DNA of 57,611 nucleotides from the NCBI GenBank assembly GCA_026419775.2, contig JAOPGA020000522.1:1-57611 (forward strand), written 5' to 3'. Shown in pieces: positions 29,728 through 38,296 of this stretch. The translations under genes and the position numbers were made by a program. The notes beneath the pieces were generated by a model. It was not told the origin of the DNA and made no database searches. It was given only the letters and a program-made list of their open reading frames with translations. This DNA comes from Acrasis kona (Eukaryota > Heterolobosea > Eutetramitea > Acrasida > Acrasidae). Numbering within the stretch: the stretch's first letter is position 1; every line of letters begins with the position of its first letter.

Positions 29728-32406
29728 CTATCTCTTTCTCGAGGTTGGTTCATGAATTTTACTCTTCTTATTTGTTGGGTTTACTCTAGCCGAACTGTAT
29801 ATCTCGTTCTCCAAGTCATAATCTCTTATCTGTGCTCCCATTTCTAGTTGACGATTAATACGGGATCTGAGCTTCTCTACATCGATTGCACCATCGAGGG
29901 TGCCATTCTCATATTCGTATGATGACAATCTTGAGGTAGTTGGGGCACTTTGAGACTTCCCATCCAAACCACTTGCAGCATATCCATTTCGAAGACTCCT
30001 TGTGTTCTGTTCAGTAGATTGTACCAGCTTAGTTGGAACCATCTCAACTGTTTTCGAGATTTTATTTGTTTCCTCTTTTGTAATTCTCTTACCATTATTA
30101 ACACTACTAACCGATACTTGAGTTTTAGAAATAGACTCTATTTTCTTCTGTGTAGAAGGGCGTTCAAATGCATCATTTGACAACATTTTTTTAGAAAATG
30201 TTCTAGGAGAGCACATTTGACCAGAAGAAATAGATGATGACTTTGGAGTAGGTGTTACACTTCTACCCTCATTTAAGTAGTTCTTTTTGATCTGTTTGGC
30301 CGAAAATCTCTCTGGAGGAGGCGTCATACTCCTTCCGTTGAAGGAAGAGTTTAAGGATTGAGATGTATTTAACATCAGCGCGTTGTTTCTACTTGGTTGG
30401 AAGGTACAACCCTCCAACTCCTTCATTGCTGCAATCTCCTCTTCTTTTCTAATCTTCATGTCTCTTCTTCTCTCCCACTCCAAACTTCTCTCATTAAAAT
30501 CACGAACGGAATTTGAAGTCATTTTAATTTGGTTGTTTGACTTTCTTGGGGAGAACGTACACTCTGATAGTTCTTTTACTTCTCTTTTGGCTTTCATCAT
30601 TGCTCTCTTTGCTTGATACTCTCCTCCCTTCTTCATCAAAAGATCCTCTCGAGAAGTATTGCAATGTATCGCGACATTTTTGCTATCCAGTAATCTCGAA
30701 TGGTTGTTAATTTGTGGTTTAAAGTTGCCTTCATCGTTCTTTGAAATATTTTGATTATCGACTGTGCTACTTTTGTTTTTAATCAACCTCTCTTGGGACG
30801 TTGTGTTGGTTCTCTTTTCCAATAATTCTACAAGCAGCTGACTATAAGAGCTGACGGTGTGTTTTTGGTAGTCTTGCATTTTCTTTTCTTCCTGTACGAG
30901 TAGTTTTTTGATTTTATCTTCCTTGTCCAATCTCTTCTTGTAAAGTATCTCCTCCACTGGTTGATCTCTAACGAGGGACAAAGACCTAGAATTGATTTGC
31001 GGACTAAACAAGCGATGCCCTGTGAAGGGTTCCTTTTTCTTCTTAAACTGCTCTTCTATGTTTTCGCGAGTTTCTGTTTTCTTCTTCTCGAGCTCAATTG
31101 AGCTGTTGTATAGTCTATCGAATACAGCTTCGTCACCATCTCTTTGTAATTGAGCAGAGTGTACGCTAATTAAAGGTCTAGCGCTTTGAAGGTCCTTTTG
31201 AATTTGTTCCTTAATTTTAGACTCGCGCTCTATTTTTTTTCTTTCGTGTTGTACTAAGAGATGTTGCTCCACTTTATCTCCTCTTTGTGTTTGCCGAGCT
31301 AGTCTTTCGCTAATAGGGTTTATGCGTGGACTTTGCATCTTGTTCAGCTCCTCGATTTCCATTAGATTTCTGGCGTAATCTGTTTTTTCCCTCTTGTCCT
31401 TTTCCCACTGCAAAATGTTATCGATGGTTCGGGTTAGGTTTTTGGATTGCTTATTGATTTTAGGTTTGCTCTTTATCAGCTTGAGTTCATCTTCTTTTTG
31501 TTTGCTAGCTAGCATTTCTCGCTTAGCTTAAGCTTTGTTTTTTCGCATCTAAAAGTCTCTCATGAGCTAGACCTGGTCTATTCATCGATTTCGAGATGTT
31601 GTTGATTTTAGGAGAACGTAAACAGCTCAGCTCTTGTCTTTCATGCTCTTTTTGAAGTTCCTCCTTGTGTGCATCATATTCATGCTTTCTTTGTAAAAGT
31701 ACTTGCTCTACTCTACCTCTCCCCTTTAAACTTCTTGCTGAATCGCTTATGTCCGGCCTGAAGCTTACATCGGCTACTCGTTCTTCTGCTTCTTTTCTCA
31801 ATAAATCTTTCTTTAATTTTCTTTCAATATTGTTAGTGCGTAGAATAGAATTTAGACTTACTGGCTTAAACCAAAATTTAGTAACCTTGTGTAAACTGGT
31901 ACCTTGTCTTTGTTAGTGGGAAAGTTTACATCTTCAAATTGGAATTGAACGCTAACAATGTTAGTTTTAAATTACAACATGACGTACCTTATATTTGCAT
32001 CATTGTTCTCTACAGATCCGTCCTCCGATGTTGTATCTTCAATTTCTTCCTTCTGCTTAATCTCCTGCTTCCTTACCTCCTGCTGTTTTTCTTTAGGTGG
32101 TGGAGGTGCCAAAATATGGGATGAGTTGTTTAATTTAGACTGTGCTAGCGCTTCTCTGACTTGTTGGATCTTGTTGAACGTGTCTAACGATTAATTCAAC
32201 AATGTTTGAGAATAATCCAAACCTTTGTATTGAGATTCGAGTTTATCTGCTGACTCCAACCCTGCCTTCATTTTAAACGCGGATGTGCTTATATTTTTGT
32301 TTGTGCTGGATTCGACCACTAGATTATTTTCTTTATTTGAACTATCGTATGATATACTAGAGGTACTGCTTATTGTTCTAATACCTCTCGAAGTCAGAGT
32401 AGTCAT
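29728..32406 (-). CDS. Coiled-coil protein with repeated F/SPxI motifs; one frame break
   Basis: Minus-strand exons 32223-32406, 31988-32183, 31930-31951 (22 bp) and 29728-31885; introns 39, 36 and 44 bp. The protein (~880 residues) carries a unit repeated about every 90 residues: SFRPDISDSARSLKG, SPKINNISKSMNRPG, SPRINPISERLARQT, FSPQINSRSLSLVRD, FKPQINNHSRLLD, each followed by a Lys/Glu helix with LL. Such F-x-P-x-I units occur in uncharacterised cytoskeletal proteins of protists. Near 31525 the frame breaks: after ..AKKQSLS a TAA is read, while skipping one T (31525) continues as KREMLASKQKED with the same repeat periodicity. This is either a sequencing error, a recent mutation, or a +1 shift site. 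The C-terminal third is Ser/Thr-rich with TPP sites. Function unknown. Confidence 0.7.
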
Positions 32407-32872
32407 TCTAAAGTGCCAGCAGAATAGACCTCAACGATTCTAAAATATTTAACTGAATAATCGTGGCGCTAAAAACCAACTCAACTACTCAAAATTCTAA
32501 TTCTAAATCTAATGAACTGTCTGCCCTTCTTCTCTTGAGTTCAAAAACGCAGTGTACAAGTACAAATATTAGGTCTTTCAATGATCCTACTACAAAAAAT
32601 TTTCACTTCGAAACACCAGTTGGAATTTGGAGTAGATGCTGCAAATTTGATCACTTCGCAGAAAGTCCAAATTTCGATTTGTGTACAAATCAAATCGATT
32701 GTTGAGCTTGTTCCCAAACTATTGTTGCTTAGGAACGCAAATGGCACAGAATTTCGTAGTTCATTTAATATCATCAAAATAAAATATTTGAAACGTTTGT
32801 AACAATCAAGTTGAGCAAGTTCTATGCAATACACGAATAATTTACTTTCTTAAAATTGACCAATTGTTAGTC
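32407..32872. other. Divergent promoter region with a weak small frame
   Basis: 466 bp between the divergent starts of the coiled-coil gene and RNase H1. Several short frames overlap here. The most protein-like is 32581-32802 plus (73 codons, hydrophobic and Ile/Leu/Lys-rich), but it has no domain or splice support. The region must hold both promoters. An AG at 32869-32870, three bases before the RNase H1 start codon, could be a 3' splice site of a leader intron. Confidence 0.4.
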
Positions 32873-33685
32873 ATGTTCTACGCAGTTCAAAAGGGAACCA
32901 CACCAGGTATTTATAATACTTGGGATGAAGCAAAACTTCAAGTGTCAGGTTTTAAAGGCGCAGTGTTCAAAAAATTTAAAGACGAACCCTCAGCAAAAAA
33001 GTTTGTCGAAGAAGGTGGATTTAAACCATCAACCGACTCCCCCACCACTCTCAAAAGACCTCATCCCACTACTACAGAAACAAATCAACCACCAAAGAAA
33101 AGCAAAGCCTCTAAAGTATCAACACATTTACAGGAGAAGTTAAAAGAAGAAGCACCTTCTGCAGATACAGAATATATCCCGGTGTACACTGATGGTAGTT
33201 GTTTGAACAATGGTAGCGATAACGCAGTGGCAGGCATAGGCGTGTGGTGGGGCGATGATCATCCGTTGAATTTGAGCGAACCTCTACCCGATTACGATGG
33301 TTTACCAAGTAATATTCGTGCCGAACTGGTTGCGATAACTAGAGCTCTTGATCAGTACTGTTCTGCTACTTTCAAAAAAGTCAACAGCACCACTGGCAAT
33401 AAAATTGGTCTTGTGATATGGACAGACAGCAAATATTCTTGTAACTGTCTATCAAAATGGATTGATAATTGGATGAAGAAAGGATGGAAAACATCAACCG
33501 GCTCCGACGTTGCCCACCGGGATTTAATTGAACCAATGTATAACATCATAAAAAAACATCCAATTAAACTTCGTTATTGTGCTGCGCATTGCGGCATTTA
33601 TGGAAATGAGCAAGCGGATATATTGGCCGGTGCTTGGTCCAGTGAGTTGAATGCAATCGGAGGCAAATTTTTTGATGACGAATAA
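32873..33685 (+). CDS. RNASEH1: Ribonuclease H1 with hybrid-binding domain
   Basis: 270 residues from ATG 32873. Residues 2-45 form the RNA-DNA hybrid-binding (viroplasmin-like) domain (FYAVQKGTTPGIYNTWDEAK ... GFKGAVFKKF). A Pro/Lys linker with a nuclear-type signal (PPKKSKASK) follows. The type 1 RNase H domain spans ~100-265 with the full catalytic set: D107 (YTDGS), E151 (IRAELVAI), D185 (WTDSKY), D249 (GNEQADILAG) and the flexible-loop His239 (AAHCGIYGNEQ). It cleaves RNA in RNA-DNA hybrids such as R-loops and primers. No mitochondrial presequence is visible unless an upstream exon exists. The stop is inside AATAAA and 22 bases from the converging BTB gene. Confidence 0.95.
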   Translation: MFYAVQKGTTPGIYNTWDEAKLQVSGFKGAVFKKFKDEPSAKKFVEEGGFKPSTDSPTTLKRPHPTTTETNQPPKKSKASKVSTHLQEKLKEEAPSADTEYIPVYTDGSCLNNGSDNAVAGIGVWWGDDHPLNLSEPLPDYDGLPSNIRAELVAITRALDQYCSATFKKVNSTTGNKIGLVIWTDSKYSCNCLSKWIDNWMKKGWKTSTGSDVAHRDLIEPMYNIIKKHPIKLRYCAAHCGIYGNEQADILAGAWSSELNAIGGKFFDDE

Positions 33686-33686
33686 A
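33681..33686 (+). terminator. AATAAA overlapping the stop codon of RNase H1
   Basis: GAA TAA A forms the poly(A) hexamer across the stop codon; the next 22 bases are all that lie between this and the converging gene's stop. Confidence 0.45.
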
Positions 33687-33707
33687 CAAAAAAAATTATA
33701 AAAAATT

Positions 33708-35190
33708 TTAGTTCTTTAATTCATTTAATGCATATTCATCTACCAATGAGATTTGATCGCTTGAATAATACAAAAACACAACAGCCCAAATTCTCTTCAT
33801 CTTTGACGGTACATTGTGTCCTTGACTGCACCTCTTGCCATTTTTGTAAAATGTAATTGCATCCTTCACAAAGTCAACCACGACACCAACCACATCACCT
33901 TTATTAAAGCTACCACAATCTTGTGCGTTGTAACCCGTACCAGTCATTCCCAATCCACATATACCAGAGTAGTTCGTAGCAGGATGTTTTCTGTTGTTAA
34001 CGACACCAATCACAGTTCCACTTCTGTCGTTGTTGATTGAGTCAAGTCTGATCTGCCAGTAACTGATGCCTCTAACAAGTACGCTGGAAGAATGAACGAT
34101 CAAGTCCCAAGTCGTAGTCAGCTCTTTTGTAACCGTTCTTGATGCGTTTGAGATTGAATAGTTTTTGATGGGCGTGCTTTCGTGATTGTTGACCTAAAGT
34201 AATTATTAGTGAATTGAAAACATGAAAATGACGTTACCCAGTGGAACTTGGTGGATGACGATCTTGGTTTGTGCATTTTGCCAACTGGCTCTTCGTCTGT
34301 GTCTCTAATGGCAAAGTACTCAACTGCTGACAAGTAGTCCTCTTTTGAAATGTAACCGGTGGGCATGACAATGGTTTTTAATGTTTTGAGATCAACCAGA
34401 CATATTCTGATTTTTGAGAAGAGTTCTTGTGGTTCCTTTTCGCCGTGCGTCTCAACCCAAGTCTTTAAAAATTCAAACAAGGTGAGTTCGTCAATGGATA
34501 AGCTGTCCCTGTCTAACAACAAAAGAATGGTTTCTCTGTCCAGCTTGAGGGCCTCCCCATTTGTGATGTATTCTTCAATGTGTTCTCCTGCAAACTCAAG
34601 GCAATCATTGATGAGTTCTTCTTCTTGGTGCTTTAAAGCGAATTTCAGCATTTCAACCTTTAATGATTAGAAATCAGTTTACATTCGTTTATTACCCAAT
34701 TTTGATTAGTAAGTTTGGATTTATCTATTTGGCCGCATTGTACTTTGAGATGCACTGCTTCGTATGCGTCTGCGGCGGCTATTAGGCCTCCTCTGTATTT
34801 ACCCTCGCCGTCTTGCAACACATTTGTGTACAAGTAGTTTAAAAAGCCATACATCACTTCTTGGATTTTGATCTTATCGATAAACACCTCCTTGCTATCG
34901 CCGTCTAGAGAAAATAAATTATCGAAGAAAGCATTTCTCGCAGCTTATCAGGCATTAGTATTACAGTTATATTTTTAAATACCTAGAACAAATTTGTGAC
35001 AATAAAAGTCGTGTCTTTGGTTTGCTTCATCTATAATGTACAGAGTCACATCGCTCGTCTCTTTGTCATTGACTTCCTAATATTTAATATATTAAAACCA
35101 CTACTACATACACAGATCTGCAATGTCAGATGTCAGGCCAACTAATGGTTCTTGATTCTTCATATCAGGCTTCAGTTGATTTAGAACCAT
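33708..35190 (-). CDS. BTB-BACK-SPRY protein (probable CUL3 adaptor)
   Basis: Five exons, 5' to 3': 35112-35190, 34983-35072, 34696-34943, 34238-34657 and 33708-34193; introns 39, 39, 38 and 44 bp; 440 residues. Joining gives a clean BTB domain (~20-125: LTSDIADLFNDKETSDVTLY, FYCHKFVLAARNAFFDNLF), a BACK domain (~140-240: MLKFALKHQEEELINDCLEF, LSIDELTLFEFLKTWVE), and a C-terminal SPRY/B30.2-like domain (~310-435: SYWQIRLDSINNDRSGTVIG, GTGYNAQDCGSFNKGDVVGV, ITFYKNGKR). BTB-BACK proteins commonly recruit substrates to CUL3 ubiquitin ligases; the SPRY part would be the substrate reader. That role is inferred from architecture. Confidence 0.85.
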
Positions 35191-35367
35191 GATGATTTAG
35201 TTGAGTTGCAGTTGGAACACAAGATTTGAACATCATATTATAAAAAACAAAATCAAGTTACCTTTCAAGATCAGACTGTCAGTGGTCAGTATTATTAGTT
35301 AATTTATATCGATGCGTGAGTAAGTCTGATCTTGCCAAATATTTTGTAACAAACAACCAGAACACGA

Positions 35368-35589
35368 ATGACCCAAAGTGCAGGCTTCTTTAGTGTACCA
35401 ACATTTGCTGGATTTTTAAAAACATTTCTGCTTGGAATTGCAGTCGCTATTAGTGAGTTCGCTGTAAGATTGATATCGACAAAGATGTATGGAAGGGATT
35501 TTATCAAATCGTTTGGTGCTGTCGGGTGGACAGGAAAGGAAATTTTAGACATACAGAAACAGGAGGAAGAAAAATTAAAAATGTTATAA
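35368..35589 (+). CDS. Tiny single-pass membrane protein
   Basis: 73 residues from ATG 35368. A hydrophobic segment (FAGFLKTFLLGIAVAISEFAV) is followed by an amphipathic charged tail (DIQKQEEEKLKML). Size and layout resemble small accessory subunits of mitochondrial respiratory complexes, but I cannot name one. The antisense frame across the same DNA (35304-35603) is longer but lacks such structure and is rejected. Confidence 0.5.
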   Translation: MTQSAGFFSVPTFAGFLKTFLLGIAVAISEFAVRLISTKMYGRDFIKSFGAVGWTGKEILDIQKQEEEKLKML

Positions 35590-35787
35590 TTCACTTTAAT
35601 CATTCTTTTGATACGTCACATTTCGGGAACCGATTTTAGTGCTGTAACCGCAAGATTCGCAAAAATATGATATACTGTGTTTATAGGTGCATCTAACGAA
35701 GATCCAACATGTTCTGCCTCACATCTGCACTCCAAACATTATTTTAATGTTAATCCCTTCTTGCTGCATTCCACCTTTCCTTCCTAT

Positions 35788-35868
35788 CCTCGCAAGCTCC
35801 AAACCCCCTCTTCTCGGGTTTACTCAAACATATGTTTGACAGTTGTGAAGTTGAGTAAACCTCGCAAG
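35788..35868. repeat. Nested palindromes between 9-bp direct repeats
   Basis: ggtttactcaa (35817-35827) and ttgagtaaacc (35851-35861) are perfect 11-bp inverted arms. Inside lies a 14-bp palindrome caaacatatgtttg (35825-35838). Outside, cctcgcaag occurs at 35788-35796 and 35860-35868. The block ends 14 bases before the PX-protein start codon, so it would lie in its promoter or leader. Confidence 0.65.
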
Positions 35869-35881
35869 TAAATTTCAGCAG

Positions 35882-36757
35882 ATGGAGCAAACCCTGCTAG
35901 AAGTTGATAATCAAACCCAAACAGTCTATGACATATCAGACCTAAAAAAGTATCGCAACAACGAAGCAATCAAAACATTCATCGAGAACAGAAAGTCAAC
36001 GCAATTACCAAAGCAAACTGGTCCACTTAATCAATTAGAACCACACTTGAATCGCATCAGCCAAAGCATTCGCAGGGATGTTAAAGCCATGGTATCTCAA
36101 ATTCCTACTGAGTTGAGCGCACACATAACAGATTGCTGGCTAGCAAACAGGACTGATATTTGTAAAGCGATTTCAGTATGTAAAGAAATATATCACTCCT
36201 ATTACTATAAAAGAGCTCTTAAAATATTAGAGGCTCGTAGTATAGATTTGTTTTGTATAATAAAAAAAGATCCAACATTTAACGTTTTTGAAGAAGCTGA
36301 ATTGTCAGAAGCTGCTTATGAGCTCACCGTGGGTCAAAGCTTATTTGTCACAGAGATGATAGACTCTCTTTTTACTTTTGTTCTACAGTCAATAATGAAA
36401 AAAATGAAATCTACTGCTAATATTGTTGATGTTGTGCAGCAGGGAAGTGTTGTTTTTTATGTTATACAGGTTGTCATTCAAGGAAATGTTAGTTCCGTAG
36501 CAAGAAGATATTCTGATTTTATGGAACTACACCAAAAATTAATCGCTGACACTCTTCACAACCAAGAAGAGATCAATGAGTTGAGAAATTTGAAGTTTCC
36601 ATTAAAGACAATTTTAACAAACCAGAGTACGGTAGATAATAGAAGAATATTTTTTGACTCCTATCTTGAAAAAATCTTTGAATCAAATTTGGTTTGTCAT
36701 CAAAGTGTTGTAGAATTTATACATGGTGGATTATTCTTGATGGAGAGGGATAGATGA
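35882..36757 (+). CDS. PX-domain protein
   Basis: 291 residues, intronless, ATG 35882. The N-terminal ~170 residues are helical and unassigned (KKYRNNEAIKTFIENRKSTQ; MVSQIPTELSAHITDCWLAN). Residues ~195-290 form a PX phosphoinositide-binding domain: VVFYVIQVVIQ, the diagnostic ARRYSDFMELHQKL, LKFPLKTIL, RRIFFDSYLEKIF. The Arg of RRYSDF that contacts PI3P is present. The canonical PxxP loop is reduced to LKFPLKTI. Probably an endosomal peripheral membrane protein, sorting-nexin-like, without a BAR domain after the PX. Its partner cannot be told from the sequence. Confidence 0.75.
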   Translation: MEQTLLEVDNQTQTVYDISDLKKYRNNEAIKTFIENRKSTQLPKQTGPLNQLEPHLNRISQSIRRDVKAMVSQIPTELSAHITDCWLANRTDICKAISVCKEIYHSYYYKRALKILEARSIDLFCIIKKDPTFNVFEEAELSEAAYELTVGQSLFVTEMIDSLFTFVLQSIMKKMKSTANIVDVVQQGSVVFYVIQVVIQGNVSSVARRYSDFMELHQKLIADTLHNQEEINELRNLKFPLKTILTNQSTVDNRRIFFDSYLEKIFESNLVCHQSVVEFIHGGLFLMERDR

Positions 36758-36804
36758 ATAATTCTTAATAATAAAAACAAATAGATTTAATGGTTTTGTT
36801 GTAA

Positions 36805-37881
36805 TCATACACATTTGTTTGACAAACCCCAATGTTGGTTCATTCTGGACAAAACTAAATCTCTAATCTTGTTATTGTCTTCATCTTCCTTTTCGAACAG
36901 CAAACCCATACTGCTGTCGTTCAACTCAATGATTGACTCGTTTCCATCTTTGTCAACCAACACATCAAGTGCGAACATGTCTAATCCTGGTGTAATTTTA
37001 CTAACTTCATTCATCCAAGAAATATACCTCTCGGGAATCTAATTGGTAAGTAATGTAAGGCTCTACAACAAAACTTACCTCTTCAATATGTTTGAACTTC
37101 ATGGCACCCCAGTTGTTTTTCCATGAAGAATCACTTTCTCTAGAGTACAACCTGAAATGATATCCAATTTTTTGTAATCTAAAATCTTTGATAGTGTTCT
37201 TTAAAAAAGGCTCTGCAGTGTAGTATTCATTATGTAACGAAGCACAAGTTCTGAAATCATCAAAGTCTGATCTGTTGTTTAACTTCATTTTGCCGAATCC
37301 AGCATGAACAGTACCAACTAATTACGTGTGATTAATAGTAAAAATAAAAAAATACTTTTAACAACAGTTGGATACACACCAGGGATGGTCTCGTCGTCAA
37401 CTTCATCAAAGTCCTCACAAGATTGTATGTTTGGGTAAAACATTTGAGGCACTAGGGGAAATTGATCGGCACCTAACCTATCTTGGATGCCTTTAAGGGC
37501 ACCATATACAATAGGCTTCTCAGAGCAGAAGAAAATCGAAGATAATGAATTTACAGAGGGTAAGTTGCAGAACATCAACCCTAGTAAAACATTCCTATAT
37601 GTGCTTCCATGTAAATTAGATGGAAAGTTTCTTATCAGCAGAAAATCTGGGATGAAGTGGCGATCTTTTGTCTGCTGTAGTAGTCCATCGCTGTTTCCTC
37701 TTAAAAGTAATAAAGGACCCTTGCTAGAGTTTCCCACCATGGCTATGTGTTGCCAGCCAGCCTGTTCAACCTTAATAGAACCACCATCTGCCGTTGCTAC
37801 GCTACGAAATCTTGAATACCAATCGGTTGAGGAGTTATAATCGATCACCAGCAAGTTCCTGACGAGGTCCTTTTTATTCAT
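36805..37881 (-). CDS. Synapsin-like ATP-grasp protein
   Basis: Three exons, 5' to 3': 37356-37881, 37079-37317 and 36805-37038; introns 38 and 40 bp; 332 residues. The whole protein follows the synapsin C domain in order: LLVIDYNSSTDW (10-21), VEQA (38-41), PDFLLIRNF (79-87), YRNVLLGLMFCNLPSVNSLS (95-114), FPLVPQMFYPN (141-151), VVKIGTVHAGFGKMK (173-187), then YTAEPFL, FRLQKIGYHFRLY, WKNNWGAMKF, ERYISWMNEVS, GLDMFALDVLVDKDGNESII and ELNDSSMGL. These are the ATP-grasp core blocks of animal synapsins, which bind ATP and coat synaptic vesicles. The phosphorylated A domain and the Pro-rich D/E tails are absent. A vesicle-associated role is inference. Upstream it shares a 93-bp divergent promoter with a mitochondrial protein gene. 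Confidence 0.85.
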
Positions 37882-37974
37882 CTATGGCTGACGGATGATG
37901 ACGTGACGGGAACATCTTCCTGCTCTTGTAAAGTTTTGATAAAAATAAAAAAGTAAAAATAACACAACAATAAA

Positions 37975-38262
37975 ATGCTCGCAAGAAGAACCATCAACTC
38001 AGTAACAAGCTTCAGGCAATTCAGCTCATTATTTGTACATAGAAAGTTAGATCTAGAACCTACCCCACGCAAAGAAAAGGATATTAAAAAACAAGACGAC
38101 CCAAGATACGTACAAGATACAGTAAACACCGACAGAAAAACCGGAAGCGTTGCCGATAGTAATTTAACAAGTACTGGTGACATGGGTGTTGGTCTCCAAA
38201 AAGGTCTAAAAGGAGTCAAAGAGATCACCGGTCCATCACGCGTCAAGAAGGATGAACAATAA
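37975..38262 (+). CDS. Small protein with mitochondrial presequence
   Basis: 95 residues. The first ~20 (MLARRTINSVTSFRQFSSLF) form a basic, Ser/Arg amphipathic leader typical of mitochondrial import. The remainder is polar, Lys/Asp/Thr-rich and probably disordered (TGSVADSNLTSTGDMGVGLQ). It sits only 93 bases from the synapsin-like start on the other strand and converges on the NDH-2 gene, another mitochondrial protein. I know no family for it. Confidence 0.6.
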   Translation: MLARRTINSVTSFRQFSSLFVHRKLDLEPTPRKEKDIKKQDDPRYVQDTVNTDRKTGSVADSNLTSTGDMGVGLQKGLKGVKEITGPSRVKKDEQ

Positions 38263-38296
38263 TTAGTAAAATGTACTTTTGAAAAAGGTGTTTTTA

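Noticed and set aside
31554-31599. 46-bp intron explaining the frame break in the F/SPxI protein
   Set aside because: A GT-AG pair can bridge it, but it would delete a well-conserved LAHERLLDAKKQ repeat segment; a one-base break fits better.
32873-33685. RNase H gene as part of a retroelement
   Set aside because: It has the cellular RNase H1 hybrid-binding domain and linker and no neighbouring polymerase or integrase, so it is the host enzyme.
35677-35871. 64-codon frame upstream of the PX gene
   Set aside because: Starts on a non-ATG codon and crosses the nested palindromes; no coding character.
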